Shown here: piece by piece, positions 1 through 5,586 of the stretch
How the letters are laid out: every line of letters starts with the position of its first letter
Numbering within the stretch: position 1 is the stretch's first letter
Assembly: GCA_002371715.1 (NCBI GenBank)
Contig: DFGF01000133.1
Coordinates: 1-5,626, forward strand
Direction of reading: 5' to 3'
From: Prevotella sp. UBA3757
GTDB lineage: Bacteria > Bacteroidota > Bacteroidia > Bacteroidales > Bacteroidaceae
Length of the DNA stretch: 5,626 bases
The notes under the pieces: generated by a model
Told to the model about the DNA's origin: nothing
The model's input: the letters and a program-made list of their open reading frames with translations, nothing else
Database searches by the model: none
Program-made: the position numbers and the translations under genes

Positions 1-485
1 TCACCGATGCTTTCACGCTCTTCCATTTTCAGTATGCAGCAGAAAACAACTATCAGGACGAGTCTTACTGGACCAACTCTCTCAACCGTGCCCGTTACAG
101 AGCGTGGAGTGGAATCGCCTTTGAGATGCTCTGCCTGAACCACATCCAGCAAATCAAGCAGGCATTAGGCATTTCAGGCATACAGAGCCGAGCTTGCTGC
201 TGGCTGAGCAAGAAAGAAGAGGGAGAACGGGAAGCACAGATTGACTTGCTGATAGACCGTGCCGACCAAACCATCAACCTCTGTGAGATGAAATTCTCTC
301 GCGGTGAATATGAGATAGACAGAAGCGACGATGAAACGCTCAGTCGCAAAATCGATACGTTTATGCGACAGACCAAGACCCGCAAATCGCTCATGCTGAC
401 GCTGGTGACAAGTTTTGGTCTGAAAAAGAACAAGTATAGTGGTCAGGTACAGAGGTTAGTCACACTTGGGGATTTGTTCAAATAA
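1..485 (+). CDS. AAA-type ATPase with DUF234/PD-(D/E)XK-like C-terminal domain, 3' part only
   Basis: The reading frame is open from base 3 to the TAA at 483-485 and gives 160 residues, so the gene starts before the window. The visible part matches the C-terminal region of the bacterial and archaeal ATPases annotated as AAA family ATP-binding proteins with a DUF234-type tail. Signs are the SYWTN...W.G.AFE segment (about bases 63-125), followed by HIQQIKQALGI, AQIDLLIDR and NLCEMKFS. The Asp of QIDLL (243-245) and the Glu and Lys of EMK (285-287, 291-293) fit the D...ExK core of PD-(D/E)XK nuclease-like folds, to which this domain family has been assigned. Whether it cuts DNA is not known. The Walker motifs would lie upstream and cannot be checked. 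Many Bacteroidales carry several copies of this family; the cellular role is poorly defined. No terminator is evident after the stop. Family call fairly sure, function unsure. Confidence 0.85.
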   Translation, partial: TDAFTLFHFQYAAENNYQDESYWTNSLNRARYRAWSGIAFEMLCLNHIQQIKQALGISGIQSRACCWLSKKEEGEREAQIDLLIDRADQTINLCEMKFSRGEYEIDRSDDETLSRKIDTFMRQTKTRKSLMLTLVTSFGLKKNKYSGQVQRLVTLGDLFK

Positions 486-527
486 GCGAGTCAACGTAAA
501 AGAGGCGAGGGCTTTATTGAAGTTGTT

Positions 528-725
528 ATGAACAATAGTGTTATGGACGATATGGACAAGATAGAACAAGTGTGTGGCTATCTGCGCATGATAGAACGGA
601 CGCGACTGCTGAGGAACACCACAGAGGAGTTGGAACGGCTGGTGGGATTCTCTGTCGGCAGTGGTAACGGCTTGGCGAGGAAGGGCGGCAAGTCGCTCTT
701 CATGAAGGATGCTATCGTGGTATAG
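528..725 (+). CDS. Short unrecognised ORF, probably the N-terminal remnant of a longer gene
   Basis: This 65-residue frame starts 42 bases after the ATPase stop. An alternative start at the second Met (543) would give 60 residues. The first part is acidic and leucine-rich and probably helical (KIEQVCGYLRMIERTRLL, then TEELERLVGF). It is followed by a basic, glycine-rich segment ending GLARKGGKSLFMKDAI, then VV and a TAG. The composition and codon choice look like real protein, but the frame stops abruptly in the middle of what reads like a folded segment. The DNA just downstream looks coding on the opposite strand instead. I therefore read it as the head of a larger, broken gene rather than a complete small protein. 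I cannot name the family. No promoter box is evident directly upstream. A genuine small protein remains possible. Confidence 0.45.
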   Translation: MNNSVMDDMDKIEQVCGYLRMIERTRLLRNTTEELERLVGFSVGSGNGLARKGGKSLFMKDAIVV

Positions 726-952
726 CCCAGTCGCATACTGCGCCGCAGGGCCTCTTCCATCGCCTTCTCATCGTGCATCTGACTGTTGCCAACGGACTCG
801 TCGCTCTTGCGGTAGCCTTCACGGTTCTGTCCACCCGTGATTCCAAGGGCGAATCAGGCAGCTGTGTACGCACAAAATTGATTGTGTGCGAGCACAAGCA
901 CTTGATTTGCATCAAGAATGAAGCCATTTCCTGCGCTTTCAAGCCGAAAAAG
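726..952. other. Gene-poor stretch with a minus-strand coding-like patch and clustered short inverted repeats
   Basis: No intact gene is supported here. On the minus strand, one frame is open from just after a TGA (complement of 854-856) down past 725. Its part between about 853 and 722 reads like real protein: GITGGQNREGYRKSDE, then a helical acidic/basic run MHDEKAMEEALRRSMRLGY. It has no plausible upstream start in frame. Beyond 725 it becomes merely antisense to the plus-strand ORF. This suggests a gene fragment joined in opposite orientation to another gene fragment. Between 863 and 916 lie three short hairpin-forming repeats: 863-866/871-874 with a TACG loop, 882-886/893-897, and 901-906/911-916 with a TTGC loop. 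None is followed by a T tract, so they do not look like terminators. The plus-strand ORF starting at 773 runs through the promoter at 953-983 and is not convincing. Confidence 0.4.
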
Positions 953-983
953 TTGGAGGGTAACGAAAAACATCGTACCTTTG
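953..983 (+). promoter_or_regulatory. Bacteroidota housekeeping-type promoter for the candidate RNA
   Basis: A TTG at 953-955 is followed, after 20 bases, by TACCTTTG at 976-983. This fits the known TTTG / TAnnTTTG pattern of the Bacteroidota primary sigma factor, where about 19-21 bases separate the boxes. It is the best-formed promoter in the window. Transcription would be expected to begin around 988-992. No start codon ATG follows until 1211, so the promoter seems to drive an RNA rather than a nearby protein gene. Confidence 0.7.
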
Positions 984-987
984 CATC

Positions 988-1246
988 GTCTTCAAGAGAG
1001 GAGTTAGTCAATAAGGTAAAAGATTAGGATAACAGACATAAAGTTAAGGTATTAGTTATAAATTAAGGTAAAGGATTTAGAGAAATCTGATTTAGGTTAG
1101 TTAGTTCATAAGGTAAACGCAAAAAGGTTGTCATAAGGATAACAAAGACGTCGGGAGACGTTTCCATAAGATTTAGGTTTTTAGTTATTGATAAGTAGGA
1201 AATACGGCACATGGGACGAAAAACCCGAGTGCCGTATTTCTGTTTG
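988..1246 (+). ncRNA. Candidate structured small RNA or orphan leader, about 250 nt
   Basis: The stretch begins just after a good promoter and ends at a strong hairpin. There is no ATG on the plus strand between 984 and 1210, and stops are frequent. Composition is unusual: in 991-1200 I count 15 C against 50 G and about 69% A+T, while the flanking genes are GC-rich. The motif AAGGTA recurs at 1013, 1046, 1065 and 1110, with a variant AAGGATAA at 1135. Predicted small hairpins are 1073-1078/1083-1088 (AGAG loop, one G-U), 1127-1132/1138-1143 (loop ATAAG, one G-U) and 1146-1152/1157-1163 (GGGA loop of the GNRA type, one G-U). A purine-rich AGAGAGGAG lies at about 995-1003, near the expected 5' end, but no start codon follows it. 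I do not recognise it as 6S RNA, tmRNA, RNase P RNA, SRP RNA or a known riboswitch. It could instead be the long 5' leader of a gene since lost. No overlap with the convergent MATE gene is expected unless the terminator leaks. Confidence 0.45.
1200..1246. terminator. Rho-independent terminator hairpin, probably bidirectional
   Basis: A perfect 11-bp stem pairs 1200-1210 (AAATACGGCAC) with 1229-1239 (GTGCCGTATTT). A possible inner GGG/CCC pairing (1213-1215 with 1224-1226) closes an A-rich loop. The 3' arm ends in TATTT and runs into CTGTTTG on the plus strand. On the minus strand it ends in TATTT followed by CCTACTTATC. The hairpin sits between the end of the candidate RNA and the stop codon of the convergent MATE gene, 27 bases beyond that gene's coding end, so it can serve both. 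The T tracts are only moderate on both sides. Confidence 0.75.
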
Positions 1247-1266
1247 ACGGCGCAGCACGCCGCCGT

Positions 1267-2649
1267 TTATGCTTCCATCTTCTTCAGCCAGCCGCCACGC
1301 AGCAGACGCGTCAGGAAAATCATGCCACGGAAGGTCAGCTCGATAGCCATGGCAGTCCACACGCCGGGCAGTCCGTAGCTCGTGGCCAGCAGGGCAGCCA
1401 GCGTCAGGCGTACACCCCACATCGAGGCCAGGCTCATCAGGGCGGGGCGCAGCGTGTCGCCGGCACCGATGAAAATACCGTTACAGACAATAGCCGCAGC
1501 AAACATCGGCTCGGCAAAGGCCTCTATGCGCAGACAGCGCGCACCCATCTCTATAATATCGGCGACGGGCGTCATGAGCGACATCAGCTCCGGCGCAAAT
1601 ACCCACATCAGCACACCCATCATCGTCATCACGCCCATGCCAAGCGCTGCCGACATACGGGCAAACGACTGGGTGAGCACGCGCTTGCCGGCACCAAAGC
1701 TCTGACCGACCAGCGTCGTGGCAGCCTCGGCAATGCCGTAGCCGGGCATGTAGCAGAGGCTCTCGACGGTGATGGCCAGCGAGTGGGCTGCTATGGCAAT
1801 GGTGCCTAATGGTGCCACAATGAGCGTGCTGACTATCTGGGCACTGCCCATCAACATGTGCTGCAGACCCATGGGAGCCCCGATGCGGAAGGCATTGCCC
1901 ACCACGTCGCTCTTGGGACGGAAGGAGCCAGGACGCCCCTTCAGCCGCAACATGTCGGAACGCACCAGCAAGAAGTAGAGCATCAGCACCGCCATGACCA
2001 GTTCGGCCAACCCCGTACCCATGGCTGCGCCCATCACGCCCATGTCAAGCATATAGATGAAGACATAGTTAAAACAGACGTCCAGCACACACATCATGAT
2101 GTTCAGCACGCTGGGAATCTTCATGTTGCCCGAACATTTCAGCATCGAGCCAGCCAGGCCTTCCATCTGGAAGAAAATGCCACAGAACCCGATGATGGCA
2201 AAATAGAGCGAAGCATCGTGGGCAATCTCGGCCGAGCCGCCCATCCAGTAGGGCAACCGACCGCTGATGGCCACGGCAACCGTCGAGATACTCAACGCCC
2301 AAAGCAGACAGCAGACCAGCGACTGCCGCAGCACCCGGCGGGCCCGCTCGAAGTCGTTGGCACCGATGGCATGAGCTACCTGGACCGAGAATCCCATGTT
2401 GGCCGCAGAAGCCAGGCCGCCCATCAGCCAGCCCGTGGTCTCAACAATGCCGATAGCCGCCGAGGCCTTGGCACCTAAGTGACCAACCATCGAGGCATCG
2501 ATGAAAAACATCACCGTGGCCGAAATCTGGGCAAGTATAGAGGGTATACTCAGACTGACTATCAGCCTGAGTTTCTCGCCCTGGGTCATCTCGCGACCCT
2601 CGCGGATGTACGCCAGCAGGTCCGTTTTCTCTCTACTCCTTCCGAACAT
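1267..2649 (-). CDS. MATE family efflux transporter
   Basis: The 460-residue product is a multidrug and toxin extrusion antiporter of the inner membrane, a family that exports cationic drugs or metabolites in exchange for Na+ or H+. The length is normal for the family (about 450), and about 12 hydrophobic segments are visible. Residues 29-58 carry SLSIPSILAQ and FFIDASMVG; Asp51 in the first membrane helix is the usual ion-coupling position. The two-fold repeat shows as VAHAIGANDFERARR (91-105) and LVGQSFGAGKRV (313-324). LKCSGNMKIPSVLN (170-183) and GAGDTLRPAL (395-404) are the matching loop motifs of the two halves. I chose the ATG at 2649. The frame stays open for 109 more codons upstream, but that stretch runs through the gene's own promoter and into the antisense of the neighbouring nucleosidase. 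A start at residue 21 (MTQGEK) is the alternative. There is no clear Shine-Dalgarno sequence. The substrate cannot be read from sequence. Confidence 0.93.
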   Translation of the reverse strand: MFGRSREKTDLLAYIREGREMTQGEKLRLIVSLSIPSILAQISATVMFFIDASMVGHLGAKASAAIGIVETTGWLMGGLASAANMGFSVQVAHAIGANDFERARRVLRQSLVCCLLWALSISTVAVAISGRLPYWMGGSAEIAHDASLYFAIIGFCGIFFQMEGLAGSMLKCSGNMKIPSVLNIMMCVLDVCFNYVFIYMLDMGVMGAAMGTGLAELVMAVLMLYFLLVRSDMLRLKGRPGSFRPKSDVVGNAFRIGAPMGLQHMLMGSAQIVSTLIVAPLGTIAIAAHSLAITVESLCYMPGYGIAEAATTLVGQSFGAGKRVLTQSFARMSAALGMGVMTMMGVLMWVFAPELMSLMTPVADIIEMGARCLRIEAFAEPMFAAAIVCNGIFIGAGDTLRPALMSLASMWGVRLTLAALLATSYGLPGVWTAMAIELTFRGMIFLTRLLRGGWLKKMEA

Positions 2650-2668
2650 ATTCAACACAATGAAGTTG

Positions 2669-2697
2669 CAAAGGTACGAAAAAATATCCATTATCAA
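2669..2697 (-). promoter_or_regulatory. Promoter of the MATE transporter gene
   Basis: Read on the minus strand, TACCTTTG occupies 2676 to 2669, with a TTG at 2697 to 2695, 18 bases upstream of it. This matches the Bacteroidota -7/-33 pattern, with the spacing slightly short. The -7 box begins 27 bases before the ATG, so the mRNA leader should be only about 10-15 nt. The -33 region coincides with that of the divergent nucleosidase promoter, so the two may compete or be co-regulated. Confidence 0.65.
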
Positions 2698-2727
2698 TGG
2701 CCAAACGGAAATAATTTCGTAACTTTG
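2698..2727 (+). promoter_or_regulatory. Promoter of the MTA/SAH nucleosidase gene
   Basis: TAACTTTG at 2720-2727 is a good Bacteroidota -7 box. The -33 position holds only a weak TGG (2698-2700), 19 bases upstream. The box begins 33 bases before the ATG at 2753, which predicts a leader of about 18-20 nt. That is too short for a SAM- or SAH-binding riboswitch. Confidence 0.6.
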
Positions 2728-2752
2728 CACCAAAAACTTACAGTAACACGTT

Positions 2753-3397
2753 ATGAAAATAGGAATCATCGTAGCAATGGACAAGGAACTGCAGCAGCTG
2801 CAGCACTTGTTTTCCGACGGTAACGTCATCGTACAGAAGTGTGGCATCGGCAAGGTGAATGCCGCACTGGGGACTGCCGACATGATCAGCCAGTGGAAGC
2901 CCGACGTCATCATCTCATCAGGATGTGCTGGCGGCAACGGCGACGACATCAACGTGCAGGACATCGTGGTGAGCACGGAACTGGCATACCACGACGTCTA
3001 CTGCGGCGACGCCATCGGCCACAGCGTCTACGGACAGGTACAGGGACTGCCCGCACACTTTCAGGCTGACCCCGCACTCGTGGAGAAGGCCGCCAGCCTG
3101 CAGCCGACGGGCATCAGCCTGCATACGGGACTAATTGTCACAGGCGACTGGTTTGTAGACACGAGACAGAAGATGCGCGACATCATCGGTCACTTCCCCG
3201 AGGCCAAGGCCGTCGACATGGAGTCGGCTGCCATTGCCCAAACCTGCTACCTGCACCACGTGCCGTTCATCTCGTTCCGCATCATCAGCGACATTCCGCT
3301 GCGCGACACCGATGCCTCGCAGTACCACGACTTCTGGAGCACCATAGCCGACCGCTCCTTCCTGGTCACCAAGACTTTTGTGGAACAGCTGTACTAA
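2753..3397 (+). CDS. mtnN: 5'-methylthioadenosine/S-adenosylhomocysteine nucleosidase
   Basis: The 214-residue enzyme belongs to the PNP/UDP phosphorylase superfamily. The family splits the glycosidic bond of methylthioadenosine, S-adenosylhomocysteine and 5'-deoxyadenosine, releasing adenine. It clears by-products that inhibit SAM-dependent enzymes and feeds the activated methyl cycle in the cytoplasm. The start MKIGIIVAMDKE is typical of the family. Glu12, Glu157 (in VDMES, 154-158) and Asp180 (in RIISD) match the catalytic Glu12, Glu174 and Asp197 of the E. coli enzyme. KCGIGKVNAA (29-38), SGCAGG (56-61), YHDVYCGD (79-86) and GDWFVDT (131-137) are the other substrate-site or core motifs. 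The protein is shorter than E. coli MtnN (about 232) because about 18 residues are missing between the first helix and KCGIGK. The ATG at 2753 follows its promoter closely and needs no Shine-Dalgarno sequence. The gene is divergent from the MATE gene and 89 bases upstream of the peptidase gene on the same strand. Confidence 0.93.
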   Translation: MKIGIIVAMDKELQQLQHLFSDGNVIVQKCGIGKVNAALGTADMISQWKPDVIISSGCAGGNGDDINVQDIVVSTELAYHDVYCGDAIGHSVYGQVQGLPAHFQADPALVEKAASLQPTGISLHTGLIVTGDWFVDTRQKMRDIIGHFPEAKAVDMESAAIAQTCYLHHVPFISFRIISDIPLRDTDASQYHDFWSTIADRSFLVTKTFVEQLY

Positions 3398-3453
3398 CTA
3401 TAAAAAATTACTAATTTATTGTGCAAATCGCTCCACAAATGGAATATTTGCAG

Positions 3454-3461
3454 TAACTTTG
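3454..3461 (+). promoter_or_regulatory. -7 box of the peptidase gene promoter
   Basis: TAACTTTG, preceded by CAG and followed by CATG, matches the Bacteroidota -7 consensus. It starts 33 bases before the chosen ATG at 3487, the same distance as in the nucleosidase gene. I see no TTG at the expected -33 position; the region 3431-3440 reads CTCCACAAAT. The gene can therefore be transcribed separately from the nucleosidase, although the 56 bases between the nucleosidase stop and this box contain no terminator hairpin, so some read-through is possible. Confidence 0.6.
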
Positions 3462-3486
3462 CATGCTAAAAAAAGAAAACATAAGC

Positions 3487-5586
3487 ATGAGCGAGAATAT
3501 GAACCCATTTTTCCAGCCCTACGGTACACCACACGACACCGTGCCCTTCGACCGCATCAGGCTGGAGCACTACGAGGAGGCCTTCCTGGAGGGCATCCGT
3601 CGTGACAACGAGCAGATAGAGAAAACCATCAACAACCCCGAGAAACCGACCTTCGACAATACCATCATCAATACCGAGGAGGACGAGGGCTACTACGACC
3701 TGCTGTCGCGGGTGTCGACGGTGTTCTTCAACCTGCTCAGCGCCGAGACCAACGACGAGATGGACGCCCTGGCCCAGAAGATGCAGCCCCTGCTGACGCA
3801 GCATGCCAACGACATCCGTCTGAACCCACAGCTGTTTGAGCGCGTGCGCCAAGTGCACCTGCACCACCGACAGCTGACTCCCGAGGAGAAGATGCTGCTG
3901 GACAACTGCTACCAGGGCTTCGTGCGCAGCGGTGCACTGCTGGACGAGGCTGGCAAGCAACGCCTGCGCCAGCTGACCGAGGAGGCCTCGATGCTGGGGT
4001 TGCAGTTTTCGCAAAACCTGCTGAAAGAGCAAAAAGCCTTTACGCTCGACATCACGGACCAGGCACTGCTGGACGGACTGCCCGAGACGGCACGCGAGGC
4101 CGCTGCACTGACCGCCAGGGAGCAGGGCAAGCAGGGCTGGGTGTTCACGCTCGACATGCCGTCGTATTCCCCCTTTATGACCTATTCCACGCAGCGCGAA
4201 CTGCGCCGCCAGATGTATATGGCGCGTAACACCATCTGTACGCACGACAACAGCGAGAACAACCTCGCCATCTGCAGCCGGCTGGTCAACCTGCGCCGCG
4301 AGATAGCCCAACTGCTGGGCTACAAGACCTATGCAGACTACGTACTGAAACGCCGCATGGCCTCGAACAGCCGCAACGTCTACCGACTGCTGGACGACCT
4401 GATTGATGCCTACAAGCCTACGGCCATCAAGGAGCGCGAGGAACTGGAAAAGACGTTTCAAGGCGATATGTCAGCTCTCAACTCTCAGCTGAAACTGATG
4501 CCTTGGGACACGGGATACTACAGTCACAAGCTGCAGATGAAGAAATACAATATCGATGCCGAGATGCTGCGCCCGTACTTCGAACTGAAGAACGTCATCA
4601 AGGGCGTGTTCGGACTGGCCAACCGCCTGTACGGCATCACGTTCCACGAGAACAAGGATATACCCGTCTACCACCCCGACGTCAAAGCTTACGAAGTGTT
4701 CGACAAGGACGGCTCGTACCTGGCAGTATTCTATGCCGACTTCTTCCCCCGCAAGGGCAAGCAGAGCGGTGCATGGATGACGGAATACCAGGGACAATCG
4801 TTTAAAGGCGAAAGGCAGATGGTAGGAGGCCGCAAGCAGTTTGTGGTACAAGAGAACATACGCCCGCACGTTTCCGTGGTCATGAACCTGACAAAGCCTA
4901 CCGCAGACAAACCCGCCCTGCTGACGCTGGGCGAGGTGGAGACCTTCCTGCACGAATTTGGGCACTCACTGCACGGCATGTTTGCCAATACGCGCTTCGA
5001 GTCGCTGTCGGGCACCAACGTCTGGTGGGACTTCGTGGAGCTGCCGTCGCAGTTCATGGAGAACTATGCCGTGGAAAAGGAGTTCCTGCGCACCTTCGCC
5101 TTCCACTACCAGACGGGCGAGCCACTACCCGACGAACTGATCAGCCGTATCGTCAGAAGCCGCAACTTCATGGCAGCGACGGCCTGTCTGCGACAGGTCA
5201 GCCTGGGACTGCTCGACATGGCATACTACACCAAGAAGGACGAGTTTACGGACGACATCATACCATTCGAGAAGAAAGCCTGGCAGAAAGCCATCCTGGG
5301 CAAGCAGCTGCCCGACACGTGCATGACGGTACAGTTCTCGCACATCATGGCTGGCGGCTATGCCGCAGGCTACTACTCCTACAAATGGGCCGAGGTGCTG
5401 GACGCCGACGCCTTCAGTGTGTTCAAGAAGCACGGCATCTTCGACCAGGCAACAGCCCAACGGTTCCGCAACGAGATACTGAGCCGCGGAGGCACCGACC
5501 ACCCCATGACGCTCTACAGGAAATTCCGAGGCGGCGAACCCACCATCGACGCCCTGCTGAAGCGAAACGGAATCAAGAAAAAGTAG
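3487..5586 (+). CDS. dcp: M3 family zinc metallopeptidase, peptidyl-dipeptidase Dcp type
   Basis: The 699-residue enzyme resembles E. coli Dcp (about 681 residues) along its whole length. Dcp removes C-terminal dipeptides from oligopeptides in the last steps of peptide breakdown. The zinc site is HEFGH at 489-493 with the third ligand Glu518 in DFVELPSQ, 25 residues after His493, as in family M3. SGTN (508-511), VYHPDV (394-399), and HIMAGGYAAGYYSYKWAEV (619-637) are family signatures; the last holds the His and Tyr residues that line the active site. RFRNEILSRGG (from residue 659) and LYRKFRG mark the C-terminus. The N-terminus (MSENMNPFFQPYG) has no signal peptide, so the protein should be cytoplasmic. 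An in-frame ATG at 3463 would add eight residues, but it directly abuts the -7 box and would lie before the transcript start, so I chose 3487. Met5 (3499) is another possible start. Oligopeptidase A is the nearest alternative, but the residue patterns fit Dcp better. Confidence 0.92.
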   Translation: MSENMNPFFQPYGTPHDTVPFDRIRLEHYEEAFLEGIRRDNEQIEKTINNPEKPTFDNTIINTEEDEGYYDLLSRVSTVFFNLLSAETNDEMDALAQKMQPLLTQHANDIRLNPQLFERVRQVHLHHRQLTPEEKMLLDNCYQGFVRSGALLDEAGKQRLRQLTEEASMLGLQFSQNLLKEQKAFTLDITDQALLDGLPETAREAAALTAREQGKQGWVFTLDMPSYSPFMTYSTQRELRRQMYMARNTICTHDNSENNLAICSRLVNLRREIAQLLGYKTYADYVLKRRMASNSRNVYRLLDDLIDAYKPTAIKEREELEKTFQGDMSALNSQLKLMPWDTGYYSHKLQMKKYNIDAEMLRPYFELKNVIKGVFGLANRLYGITFHENKDIPVYHPDVKAYEVFDKDGSYLAVFYADFFPRKGKQSGAWMTEYQGQSFKGERQMVGGRKQFVVQENIRPHVSVVMNLTKPTADKPALLTLGEVETFLHEFGHSLHGMFANTRFESLSGTNVWWDFVELPSQFMENYAVEKEFLRTFAFHYQTGEPLPDELISRIVRSRNFMAATACLRQVSLGLLDMAYYTKKDEFTDDIIPFEKKAWQKAILGKQLPDTCMTVQFSHIMAGGYAAGYYSYKWAEVLDADAFSVFKKHGIFDQATAQRFRNEILSRGGTDHPMTLYRKFRGGEPTIDALLKRNGIKKK

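Larger units (their letters stand above)
2668..2728. repeat. Imperfect inverted repeat spanning the two divergent promoters
   Basis: The outer arms are 2668-2681 (GCAAAGGTACGAAA) and 2715-2728 (TTTCGTAACTTTGC), matching at 13 of 14 positions when one is reverse-complemented. Each arm contains the -7 box of one of the divergent genes. Near the centre is a small palindrome, CCATT-ATC-AATGG (2688-2700), in the shared -33 region. The outer symmetry may simply reflect two copies of an extended -7 consensus (TTCGTAnCTTTGC). The inner palindrome could be an operator. No regulator gene is in the window. Confidence 0.5.

Noticed and set aside
95..433. 112-codon minus-strand ORF
   Set aside because: It is antisense to the conserved ATPase C-terminal domain and has a Ser/Arg-rich shadow composition.
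773..1027. 84-codon plus-strand ORF
   Set aside because: It runs straight through a consensus promoter (953-983) into the C-poor RNA stretch; its sequence has no domain character and changes composition along its length.
988..1246. 6S RNA, tmRNA, RNase P RNA or SRP RNA as identity of the candidate RNA
   Set aside because: There is no long rod-like stem joining the two ends as in 6S, no tag reading frame or tRNA-like ends, and no conserved core of RNase P or SRP RNA that I can see.
1858..2478. 206-codon plus-strand ORF rich in His, Gln and Arg
   Set aside because: It is the antisense image of the MATE gene's membrane segments, and the conserved protein is on the other strand.
2728..2752. Possible SAM or SAH riboswitch before the nucleosidase gene
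   Set aside because: Only about 20 nt separate the predicted transcript start from the ATG, too short for any known aptamer, and no stem is visible.
2650..2976. 109-codon N-terminal extension of the MATE frame
   Set aside because: It overlaps the gene's own promoter and the antisense of the nucleosidase coding region, has no family similarity and would make the protein far longer than usual.
3466..4461. 331-codon minus-strand ORF
   Set aside because: It lies wholly antisense to the peptidase gene. Its low-complexity Val, Gln and Leu composition is the usual mirror of GC-rich codons, and it has no recognisable motif.
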